Part shown: positions 23,641 to 34,480 of the stretch, piece by piece
Numbering within the stretch: the first letter of the stretch is position 1
How the letters are laid out: each line of letters begins with the position of its first letter
Assembly: GCA_021234155.1 (NCBI GenBank)
Contig: JAJEKV010000761.1
Coordinates: 30,527 to 94,526 of the forward strand
Length of the DNA stretch: 64,000 bases
Source of the DNA: Isoetes taiwanensis
Lineage: Eukaryota; Streptophyta; Lycopodiopsida; Isoetales; Isoetaceae
Reading direction: 5' to 3'
Made by a program: the position numbers and the translations under genes
Notes under the pieces: model-generated
What the model was told of the DNA's origin: nothing
Seen by the model: only the letters and a program-made list of their open reading frames with translations
Databases searched by the model: none

Positions 23641-25584
23641 TTGCGGCAAGGGGAAAAGTAAAGGGAAACCAGGGGCCTAAATTAACTTCCCATGACGTAT
23701 CCTTAGTTCGGTTATGGCGCATGAAGGCTTTGATGGTGTGCAATCGGCCAAAGGCATCCATTTCGGCATCCATTCTACTTATAATATTTTGGAAACAAAA
23801 TGTGGAGCTCGTGATTAGTTTTCCCTCTTGCAGTTCTTAGACATGTATGAGTGTCTTTGGGGAAGCTCGATTCCTTTTCATTTAATCCGCAGCTCTGTTT
23901 TTCTCAAGTAATTTTGTTTTGGCAAACCAAGGCTTGCTAATCCGGTAAATAGTACTTAGATGCTTAGAATCCAATCTATGGAGCTATGATCCGCTCTATC
24001 TATATGATATGTGTTGTTTCTTTTTGCGGATACATTGCATCTATTATATCTTTTTCCAAGATTTTCAAGTAGTTTCCGAGGATTCTCACGGGCAATGCCC
24101 TAACAGAGCCATTTTTACTTGGATTTCGCAATGGATCCGCCGAGCTTCTCAATTTGGTTGTCAATCATTTATTTAATTTTGAACTCGAACTCCCACTAAT
24201 TTCTATGGTTTTTTCGAGACGACTAGGTTATATCTCATTGCGTAAAATGAGCTACGATTTTAAGTGATCCGCCATCCCCGATCATACACATTTATGGAGC
24301 TTAAGGTTTTATAAATGTTTTTCAACCCAAATTTCGCGGTAACTCGAAGTTCGGGTTTTGCAACAAGTGTACTATGGGTAGAGAACTGTTTCCGATTTCA
24401 GATCAAGGTCAAATCGCCACCGCAAGGTAAGAAATTTGTAAAATATTTGAACTGAGACTCTGCGAGAATCCGCACCTTCATTTGATAACTTCAGTCACCG
24501 CTTCAAAATCCGAAGTTCTTCTATCGATCGGGCGGATTTTTTAATGGGTCGTCATTCCTTTATGATGATGCCGAGGTCCGGGCGCTGGATTTATAAGTTC
24601 TCACGCTTCTTGAGGCCTATTCAAAGTTGCTCCTTGGCGTGAATCCTACTGATCTCAGCTGAAAGAGAACAGTTGTGGTCAATCCATTTGCCTTTTAACT
24701 CTTTGGGAAAAGTGCTTAATTTTGATGTGATTAGCAAAGGCTAACTTTTTCGTGAGCAGAGGATTACATCCGTGGTGGCGGCATATGGGACCATCCGCTT
24801 TTTTTGGATGTGGATGCGATGTCATATAAATAGAAACACCATTTTTATCATCTCGGTTGGATGAAATAAAATTCTTAGGCTTGTTATTTGCCATCTTTTT
24901 CGGAAACTTCTAGATCTGTGTCTTTATTTTCTTTCTTAAGATGGCGTCATTATCCATATTATGTTTTTTGCAAAATAAAGAATCTATCTTAACAGAATCC
25001 AAGCTCAAGCGCAATATGGAAGTTCAGATTTGATCCATCGCCTACTCCTAGTCAGTATGGTCTTCCCCTTGAATTCCATGGCATTGCGATTTCGCCACAA
25101 GATCTGAACCACGAACCCCAGAGTTCTTTACTTGGTTCTTTGAATTTAATCCTTATTTTCTGCGGGGTTTTCGATGGGTCCGGAAGTATCTCTCGCCTAG
25201 GTTGATTGTCATCGCATTTCTTTTTCGACCAATTTTGTTCGTACATGGCGAAGTTGCTAGACCGGCGGTGATCCGGGCGGAGCATTTGGTTGCAAGGTTA
25301 GTTTTGTTGGCTTATCGCTGTCTTGAATGCCGGCTTCTATTCGGAATGTGGTCTCTCTCTTATTCAAATTGTTGCAATCAGAAGTGCCGATTCATGCATA
25401 AAATTTTGCGAGAGCAAAGGCTTTTACTTGAAACCGCTTTGAGCTATTACCTGGGAGTCCCTTGAGTTTGGAATCCCTTGAGTTTGATGCAACACATTTT
25501 GGAAACGTTTCAAGATTTATAAATCACAGGTAATTTTATCACTCATTCTTGATGTATATAAAATGCTGAATAATATTTTTGAGA
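23641..25584. other. Region upstream of the SET exons; no exon identified
   Basis: If the SUVR5-like gene is complete, its pre-SET and zinc-finger exons should lie here, but no Cys-rich pre-SET pattern was found. The short ORFs at 24679-24894 (-) and 25052-25285 (-) look like chance frames. Confidence 0.35.
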
Positions 25585-25922
25585 TTTTTCGGTTGTGCAC
25601 CAAATCTAATTAACTACCAAGTTTTAGTGGAAAGCATGGATTGCCAACTTGCCCATGTTGGGCTATATGCTAGTACGGATGTAAAGTATGAACATTTATG
25701 CGGTTTTATTGTAGATAGTCCATACTGTATATTGCCAACTATTTGGCCAAAGGTCAGAGTTTAAGCGAGCAATGAGGGATTGGAAATATTGTTCTAACAT
25801 CAACATACATACTCCAGATTGCAATGGGAGAAGAGCTAGCCTATGATTACAGATACAAATTATCGGCCGGAAGGGGCTGCCGTTATCATTGGCAACACCA
25901 AGACGCTTGTCGTTGCTTGCAG
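25585..25922 (+). CDS. SUVR5-like histone methyltransferase, end of SET domain (two exons)
   Basis: Exon 1 (about 25590-25680) encodes CAPNLINYQVLVESMDCQLA, then HVGLYASTD, and stops at the donor GAT/GTAAAG. Exon 2 (from 25818, after ACTCCAG) encodes IAMGEELAYDYRYKLSAGRG. Joined across the intron, the read is YASTDIAMGEELAYDY. This matches the last part of a SET domain (the NHSC-PNL, GLYA-DI, GEEL-YDY motifs). From memory, the VESM--LAHIGLYAS wording is specific to SUVR5-type plant H3K9 methyltransferases, nuclear zinc-finger SET proteins. The NHSC box and the post-SET cysteines (GCRYHW, ACRC) are garbled by indels. No upstream SET or zinc-finger exon was found. It may be a relic or an error-rich live gene. 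Confidence 0.75.
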
Positions 25923-26492
25923 GTACAAGGTAGTTCTTTTGTGTATATACTATGTAGCAACAAAGTTTATTTTGGGTTCTAAGGCCCCATGTATATGCTT
26001 GCCAATATGAATAGTTGAAGTGTTGAGCTTTTAGTGCCTATTGCTTAAAAAACGAGGGTAGGTGTAGCGTATAATATTTGGTGGCAAAAGATCATTGAGT
26101 TACAAATCAAATTTTGGTCGATATGTCTTTGTGGCGCCCTATATGTTTAAGATCAAAGCAGGAATACTGACAACACCCGCTATTTATTCTCTTATTTTCT
26201 TACATGCAACACTTGGAGGCGGAATGAATTGAAGAGCCATTCGGGCATCCTGTCGCCGAAAGGTAAAGTCTCCATTTTGTTATGTTAATTCCTCTTGGAA
26301 CAAGCACATTGGCGGAACACCAATTTCAATTTACATCGTATTTAATTGTAATTTACTCGGTAACACAATGATGTGGGCCCCGGGTCGCCTTCTCACCGGT
26401 CCATTGCTGAATAATCTAGGACAAAACGTCAAGGGAACAACTTGAAAAAGAAAGGAGCAAAGGCCGGTTATAAATTGCAAGACGACTAGGGT
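25923..26492. other. Interval between SUVR5-like and GIP1-like pieces
   Basis: Fewer than 600 bases separate the SET end from the first GIP1-like block. Short pieces such as GTCAAGGGAACAACTTGAAA may be part of a GIP1 exon, but I could not fix a frame. No terminator or promoter signal is clear. Confidence 0.35.
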
Positions 26493-27665
26493 GTGCAGGA
26501 AATCGATCATTATTCCTTTGCACCTACGACTTTAACTTATCCAGGATTTGGGCTAGTTTCAAGTGGTCAAGACTCATATGAAATGCCCGAATCTCGGTCT
26601 GTGTTCACGGTTGTCAAAGTTGATGGTAAATAAACATGACATGTGCATTCATGTTTAAGAACATTATATGTTCTCCAAGATTCGAATTGTCTTGTCCCGT
26701 TGTTTGCAAAGATTATGGTACGAGATCCAATGGGATGCTATTATGCGCCAACCATTCGTCCTGGTACAGATGGTGATGCGAGATTTTTGCCATTCTTCAC
26801 AACAAAACCCGGGAACAAGTTTCCTGCAAATGTAGCCTTTGTTAATGGACAACAACTTTGCCAATGCAATCACAGGCATCACATCCAACAAATGCTCTAG
26901 CTATATTGCCACATTACCGCAGCATCATTTACCAATTCACTCATATTCACCTCAACCCATGGCCCCTGGGTATCACTATCTACCCAGTTTTGCCTATATG
27001 CAAACACCTTATCAGCATGGTTTTACGGAAAATACTGGCTAACCACAGCAGCCCGCTGGAACAATTATCCTATGGGTAATAACTACCCCCGCCGGTCGCG
27101 CTTAAGATTCCTATGCCGCAATTATAAACCCACTTACATTATGGCAAATGCACTTCACCCTCCAACCGCCTCCCCGGATATGCCGGATATTCGTTTTGCT
27201 CCATCGGGTTATGCTTCGATCCCCATCGTGAAGTCATGGTAACTCAACGGTTTATGATGATGTCGGTGGTTCCCAAAGACAAAAGATACCGCCTATATTC
27301 AAGGGCATCAGGTAAATTGGTTCTATTGAACACTACAGCCCTCAGGACGACATTACTAAAAACTGGTTGGTTGGTTATAGGCTGAGGGTTCTGCAATATG
27401 GGTTCCAGCTCGGGAACTAGCTTCAGCAAATCCAACAGGTTCATATTATAACATACAAGGTCGTAATCAGCACCATTCTAACGTCCATCGTCAACAACAT
27501 GGTGGTCAACATGCACCTGGTTATGCCAACTTATATCATCCGCCTCATTCTGGATCTACTCACCAAGTGCCACAAGTAATAGGTGATGGGGTAACTACTG
27601 GGTCACAGGGTGGTTCTTATCAGCAAACACAGCGGGCTCCTCAGGATGATATGCAATGTAAATAG
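26493..27665 (+). CDS. GBF-interacting protein 1 (GIP1)-like, C-terminal half
   Basis: Block 1 (26493-26615) reads DHYSFAPTTLTYPGFGLVSS, then GQDSYEMPESRSV. Block 2 (about 26712 on) reads RDPMGCYYAPTIRPGTDGDA, FLPFFTTKPGNKFPANVAF and, after frame changes, PQHHLPIHSYSPQPMAPGY, YLPSFAYMQTPYQHGF and PMGNNYPPPVALK. Block 3 (27381-27662, acceptor GGTTATAG, stop TAG at 27663) is open throughout: AEGSAIWVPARELASANP, SYYNIQGRNQHH, HGGQHAPGYANLYHP, with a Q/G-rich tail. The order corresponds to the Pro/Gln/Tyr-rich C-terminal half of plant GIP1 proteins (SEGSAVWVPAPGRD, SFYNLPPQGQH, YHP), which bind G-box factors. The N-terminal UBA-like domain is not found upstream, where SUVR5-like exons sit instead. 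Frame changes in block 2 may be sequence errors. Confidence 0.75.
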
Positions 27666-27673
27666 CTCATACA

Positions 27674-27832
27674 GTGTAAGGTCAACAACATTGGTGTTGT
27701 GTATCTCATATACTAGTGTTCTCGAATGTTTGTATGCCCTAGTTGGTTGTGGAGTGTAAGGTCAACAACATTGGTGTTGTTTATCTCATATACTAGTGTT
27801 CTCGAATGTTTGTATGCCCTAGTTGGTTGTGG
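27674..27832 (+). repeat. Two-copy 80-bp perfect-looking tandem repeat
   Basis: GTGTAAGGTCAACAACATTG starts copies at 27674 and 27754. They appear identical except for one base (GTGTATCTC/GTTTATCTC). It lies just after the GIP1-like stop codon, in what would be the 3' UTR. Confidence 0.9.
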
Positions 27833-28502
27833 ACTGCCTCAACGGGCCATACCATTATGCCATAGTCAGGTGCTTCGCTACAGTTCATTCCATGTAACAA
27901 TTGTTCCATATCATGTGTTCTCTCCATACAATAACGGCACATAAGCTTGAGAGAGAACCTAATTGATAGAAAATCTAAGGGTAGTTTGAGAGAATGTAAG
28001 GGATGGGGCAATCAAGGTCGTATTAAAAAGAGATTATGTTGGGGTGGCAAGGCTTATTTTCTGCGTTATTACATTGCAACTATTTTTGAAGCATCCTCAA
28101 AGGAAAATATATAGTTGTTTTAAAATATCATAATTAGCCTTGCCCACCATGGTGAGCATGACTTCTCCAATGCAAACTTTGACTTCTTGAATTCTAGCAC
28201 GTAATTAATGTAATGACAAAATGAACCACATTCTATGCTAAAATCTTTATGCACCCTTTTACTTTAAATTCAAATTTAACTCGACTCTTTACTGAGAAGT
28301 CTTAATAAACAATAGTGAGCTAGTATCACTAGTTCAACATCATCAATTTGCATCCAGCTTTGTGACAAGATAGGTTCTACTAAGCGTTTTTACATATGCT
28401 GAGCGAGGCAAGGCTACAAACAAATTTAGATCTTATAATATGATTGGAGAAGGCGCCTTTGGACCATAATTGAGCTATGCCTTTGGGCATATAGAGTCTA
28501 AG

Positions 28503-28722
28503 TTGTTTAGTTGTGTGTGCCCCGAGCATGGTGAAGGTTTGCTGGCTTTGGATGATTTTGAGACATCTCATCAAAGAATGAGCGACAATTTGAATAAGAG
28601 CCTCATTTAACTTAATTGTATTTCTTATTTGACCTTTGTTTAGTTGTGTGCCCCGAGGGATGGTGAAGGTTTGCTAGCTTTGGATGATTTTTAAGACATC
28701 TTATCAAAGAATGAGTGACAAT
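28503..28722 (+). repeat. Two-copy ~133-bp direct repeat
   Basis: TGTTTAGTTGTGTG, then GGTGAAGGTTTGCTGGCTTT and ATCAAAGAATGAGCGACAAT, are repeated at about 28504 and 28637. The second copy has GCTAGC for GCTGGC. Between 27833 and 28503 no gene is seen. Confidence 0.8.
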
Positions 28723-28835
28723 GCTTGGCAAAGTGTTTCTAAGTGAGTAGAAACAAAGGAAAATATGCAATCTATGATCATTGTGAAGAAATAAAATGTT
28801 TATATTGTTTCATGCCAACCGATTACGCTAAATCT

Positions 28836-30068
<1,233 letters not shown>

Positions 30069-30400
30069 TTAGGGGCCGTAACTTGACCGTGAATATATCT
30101 CATATGGAATCCCCATGTTTTTCCAAAATCGAGATCTACTTGCAAAAGAGGATAAGTTTCTAGTTTGCTTTACCTTTGTAGCATGTACCACTACAAACAA
30201 AAAATTCAAAAACAAGATCGCGAATTGCGTAAAAACCGCCTCTACCGTAAACATATTTGCTTGTAACGCTTGTTCCATAGCTTCCAAACCATCCAACATA
30301 AAAGAAATTGAGGAATGAGACTGGTTACCTCAGAACCAAACAAACCAACATTAGCAAGAACATTTGGTAATGAGGCAAGGGTTATCAGGTAAGTTTATAG
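30069..30400 (-). CDS. Possible exons of an unknown membrane-protein gene (similar to 58.75-58.97 kb)
   Basis: The minus strand encodes SLPNVLANVGLFGSE ending at a GTAACC donor (about 30325). Further along it encodes LDGLEAMEQALQANMF, VEAVFTQFAILFLNFLFVVV and HATKVKQ, a hydrophobic stretch. The DNA around 30320-30430 resembles 58870-58985 (GGTTACC, CGGCTCTTCGC, TTCACCAA), so two related loci exist in the same orientation. I do not recognise the family and coding status is uncertain. Confidence 0.3.
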
Positions 30401-30926
30401 TCTCATTCGGCTCTTCGCTTCTTCACCAATAATGCTTTCACAAAAATACCTTTACATATTCCAAAGGGTATTGATCATACTTTAAATTAATTAAGCTCTT
30501 CTTTTATCAAAGAAAAATTAAAATGCTTAACTACCACAACTTAGCCACTTGGTATCCCCATGAGGCATTTTTTCCCTTTCACTATTAAAAACTCCATGAT
30601 GCCCAAAGAAGTTTATCTTATGCGTCGCAGAATCCATTTAATTAGGACAACTTTGGAGTGTCTAAAACACTACACGATATTTCGAATGCATAGTCATAAA
30701 CGAAATTGTATAAATCCTTAATAGAATGTAAAAGTTGCAATACCCGTGAGGGATTTCGGCCCAGGATTATGGTCAATCAGAGTTTATGCTAAGGCAACTT
30801 TTAAGAGCCCTGAAATTATAGCCGCCGGGTGACCAGATTTACCGCTTCTAATTGGATGCAGGATGCCCCAAAATATATTACCTGGTAGCCTTAGATAAGA
30901 GACATGGTGTAAATCATATTTCTATG

Positions 30927-31340
30927 CTAGATCTTGCACCTCTTCAAGAGGATTTCGCCCATGCTTAAAGCTCGCCTATGGTTTATACTAGAGCAAAGAT
31001 TAAAAGACAAAATATAACTACAAGTGACTCGGTTTAACCGGATTTCGCCATCAATTAGTTCTTCCTCTTTGTTCTTCCTCCTGAATGCCTTGTTGCTGCA
31101 CCTCCATAGAGTCTCTGCAACCTCATTAATACTTTGAATCCATCGCTTTGGCGGCCGAACTCGCTTCAACACTTTCGAGACTAATTTGTTCATGCCTACA
31201 TCTTTTTTCGGCCGGGCCCTCCGCATAATATTTGTCGCTAAAGAATATCCATGAGAAATTGTTTGGTCGGCCGTGTATAGACCTCCCCATGCTTTTTGCA
31301 AAGTGCATGCAGTGTCAATGCCCGCTTTATCGACGATCAT
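30927..31340 (-). CDS. Unknown minus-strand open frame, 137 codons
   Basis: One of the longer single frames outside the retroelement. It includes YTADQTISHGYSLATNIMRR, ARPKKDVGMNKLVSKVLKRV, RPPKRWIQSINEVAETLWR and RKNKEEELIDGEI, a basic segment followed by an acidic one. The adjacent frame at 31337-31528 (-) includes SLPEWLSPAAVACRHAYRAF and may be the preceding exon. No homolog recognised. It lies on the same strand as the 30.1 kb pieces and could belong to one gene. Confidence 0.35.
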   Translation of the reverse strand: MIVDKAGIDTACTLQKAWGGLYTADQTISHGYSLATNIMRRARPKKDVGMNKLVSKVLKRVRPPKRWIQSINEVAETLWRCSNKAFRRKNKEEELIDGEIRLNRVTCSYILSFNLCSSINHRRALSMGEILLKRCKI

Positions 31341-31528
31341 TTCTTGCTCCGCGCGCTTTTGCCCATTGTGTTAAGCCGCACGCATAAAGAGAAGAAGACT
31401 AAAATTACTCGAGTGTCTAATAGTGCGGGCACGAACTGAAATGCCCGGTATGCATGCCGACAGGCAACCGCCGCTGGGCTTAGCCATTCCGGCAAAGATA
31501 TATATCTGCTTAAATTTAGCAAACCCAT

Positions 31529-32299
31529 TCTATTTTACAATGACGCTTGTATCCGGTTTTAGCATAACCCGGCTTTTACCTCCGTGCATGATCGCCACTC
31601 GCCACTCCTCAAGATCAATTCCAAATCGCCCTTAAGATTCCTCTCTGCTCATCATGAATGAATGGCGGATCTCCATATCAGGTTCAACCCTAATTTCAGT
31701 ATACTTGTGTGTATCCCATACCATGAGACATGGTATTAATGTAAAATAATAATCTACTGTGATATTAGGCTACAAATATGGTGGCAATATCGAGTCGGGT
31801 ACATAAGATATGACAATTATAAGTCCCTCTTGGCCGGGTAACCATTGCTTTTAGTTAAGTTGTAACTTTTAACCCGCTATGAAGCCACAATTTTATAATT
31901 AAATAACCTAGGAGACTAGGTTTCGTGAGAAACGCGATGCCCTTTATGCCACTCCCTTTTATGCTACCGAAAGCCATATGCTAAACTTACAATTGTCCGA
32001 TTTTCGCCACTGCCTCATGCTTGCTTGTGGAGAATACACTACTCCGTGTCATGCTTCCTAAGAATGTAATTCCTAAACCTCTATTGTCGTGCCATCCATC
32101 TCACTTAGACCTTCACGGCTATGCATGTAATCAAACCATGGAGATAAAAAAGAATTATTACTTTGGGTGACAAGGTCTCAAGAAAAAACTTTTCTAGAAT
32201 TAGAAGTCGCGATGTAATTTATACACTCAACATTCCATCAGGTAAATCTCAAGGTGCTGTGTCAAGGAACTTAAATATGAGCGCTATCATCTGTTAATT

Positions 32300-32301
<2 letters not shown>
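31529..32301. other. Non-coding stretch
   Basis: No feature recognised before the TA array. Confidence 0.4.

Positions 32302-32392
<91 letters not shown>
32302..32392. repeat. (TA)n microsatellite, ~90 bp
   Basis: Pure TA units. The right border is the family-A end TATATACAACTATAT. Confidence 0.95.
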
Positions 32393-32394
<2 letters not shown>

Positions 32395-32720
32395 ACTATA
32401 TTGGGTGCCACAAATGATGTAGAGTCTCAAATGGTGTAGAGATTATGCCACAAATTTTTGGTAGAGATTGATCCCTACCGGCCCATCTTTTGAGATGGAC
32501 GGGTCCGCACGGGTGCCACCTCGTAACTCCCCAAGCATCCCTTCTTGCCTCAAAAACCAAAACATTGGTACAGATTGATCTCGGGGCCGCCCATCTCTCG
32601 GAGATGAACGCCCAAAACAAAAGCCCCAAATCGAGATATGCTTCACACCTATACCACCATTCCGCAACCATGGTCGGATTCTTTCCGCCATTTTGGGCTT
32701 CCATCTTGGTGTGTTTTTAA
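32387..32720 (+). repeat. Family-A repeat copy
   Basis: Starts TATATACAACTATATTGGGT at the TA array. It contains GTAGAGATTGATCC with CGGCCCATCTTTTGAGATGG and then a second, related GATTGATCTCGGGGCCG with CCCATCTCTCGGAGATG. It closes with AAAAGCCCCAAATCGAG. The 60.79 kb copy has the same order (TTGATCCTGGGCCATCC, ATCTCGAGA, GAGCCCCAAAT). The ~100-codon frames across it are not conserved in the other copies. Confidence 0.65.
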
Positions 32721-33529
32721 CATCTAATCGGTTGTTCCAGTTGGCTGCATTCCGCTTCCGCTTTATGAGCTCTAGCGATTGTTGTTCGGTGCGGATGTGA
32801 GCTAGGAAGCTCTAATGCAAGGACGCGGGTCAAGCTTTGTCATAAAAATCATATTCTAATTTAGAGATTGCCGCTCTACTTTTATTGCAGAATTTGGCAT
32901 GACACCGAGTTCCAAAATTCGCCCCCGCTATTGGAGCTCTAGAAAGGTAGGTCTTTCTGGCCTTGGGTAATGTTGAGCTAAGCTATGAAATCTAGTGCTT
33001 ATTTGATTCCTGGGTATTTATGAGCCCAGCTAAGGAAGATGCCTATGAATTTTGAGACAAGTTCCGTAATTTTTTTGCTACAAGAAATAGCATATGGATC
33101 AACAAGCAAGCAAGCTCCTGCATTTTTTATTTGCAACCGACTTGCCATTCGCCTGCCGGCCACTAGGTTTGTGGCGTTTCATTATTTTCGGCTATTGAGT
33201 AACACTTCATTTCGCTTTCTACTTTGCACGCTATCTTTGCCCCTCGTATTGTCCGGGATAGAAGTGGGCAAGCATTTGATTTCAAAACCGAGGTAAGGTT
33301 GTTGTAGCATTGTAAACCAGCAAAGTGCTGTTTCCCCATCTCCCCAAATGGTGCGGCATTCATGTGATTAACGATATGCCCAATTCTTATGTAATATAAT
33401 ATTTCATGATGAGAGATCGCTTTATATGGAGACATTGTTAGGTGAGTTATAGCAATCATTTATTATTTGATCATGTTCGGCCCCGCTTATACTCTCTTCT
33501 CGATACAAATCATGGCCATCTTTCTTGCA
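32721..33529. other. Interval upstream of the PARP3-like exons
   Basis: WGR and BRCT exons would be expected here in a complete PARP3 gene. I could not identify them. The 33039-33296 frame has no recognisable motif. Confidence 0.3.
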
Positions 33530-34480
33530 GCTTTTAAACGTGATATGGAGCTGATGAGGTGGGTAAGTCGAGCTTGTGAAAGCAGGATCAAAAGCAAGCC
33601 GGACCGCCTTGTGGAACCGCTGAAAATGTTGTTTGATATTGGGACATACAGTGACGAGCGCCTTACCACATCCCTCCTTAATCATTACGGTCTAGCATTC
33701 TAGTGCTTCGTGATATTTTTCATCGTATACATATCATTTGCTTTGGTGTTTTAACACTTCGCCTTTGACAATTGTTCTTCAGAGCTGCAATGATGGAGTT
33801 TAAGATTAACGTGTCAGAGATGCCATTGGGGAAGCTAAGCAAGGAAACTATTGAACAAGGTAATATAGTGGCCTTTGTTGCATGTTTCATCTTTTGGTTT
33901 TACCATGCCAGAGCGTAAATTTCCAGCAAAATGTATGTCCCTCCCCGCAAAGCACAGTCTATACAACCATCAAAACATAAGCAAACCCTTTGCACATGAA
34001 TAGACCAATCTGAGAAATATCCTTATACATGTTCAGGTCGATGGAACACATAAATCCATGCATTGTGGTAATAGTAAAGCTGGCTGTACTTTAATATGCA
34101 AGAACAAGTAGGTGCAACTTTAATAGGGTCAACAGTTGACCGCTTTGTTTCCTGTGTTGTGTGTTATAATAGACATGAGCAAGCTCTTCAAAAATTCAAG
34201 AAAATCCATAATCGCCTCGAAGTCGGGCGTTAGAGCACTTTATCAAAAGCACAATCCTCGCACGCTTGTTTCAGCTTGTTCTAAAGGATGCTTTATTAAT
34301 GGATGCTAGCAATTGCTTTTTCACCATTATTTCTTCAATACACCCAATCATTGAAAGGTGTTTCTTATGGCCTGCATTGTTTATAGAAAATAAATAAATC
34401 CTCGTTTTTTATTCTTTTTGCACCTCCGCAGCATTGAAATGCCCAAGCTTTGAGGATAATCTAAAACTGCTCGAGCAAAG
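33530..34480 (+). CDS. PARP3-like poly(ADP-ribose) polymerase, regulatory-domain exons
   Basis: Exon 1 (about 33530-33650) encodes [20 protein letters not shown] and KMLFDIGTY. Exon 2 (about 33783-33859, after CTTCAG, donor CAAG/GTAATA) encodes [20 protein letters not shown] and KETIEQ. A third block near 34180 reads [10 protein letters not shown] fourth (34302-34356) reads [19 protein letters not shown] fifth (from 34432, after CCGCAG) reads [14 protein letters not shown]. The order follows the helical regulatory domain of plant PARPs; from memory, the MPLGKLS and DASN-FFT--PSIHP wording is closest to PARP3. The role would be nuclear ADP-ribosylation in DNA-damage response or seeds. Frame stops occur in block 3. 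The catalytic LLWHGSR and GKGVYFAD motifs were not found downstream. Confidence 0.7.

Noticed and set aside
24679-24894. Minus-strand frame with C--HH-C and H-KIKH, resembling a zinc finger of SUVR5
   Set aside because: Wrong strand relative to the SET exons, and the spacing does not fit a C2H2 finger.
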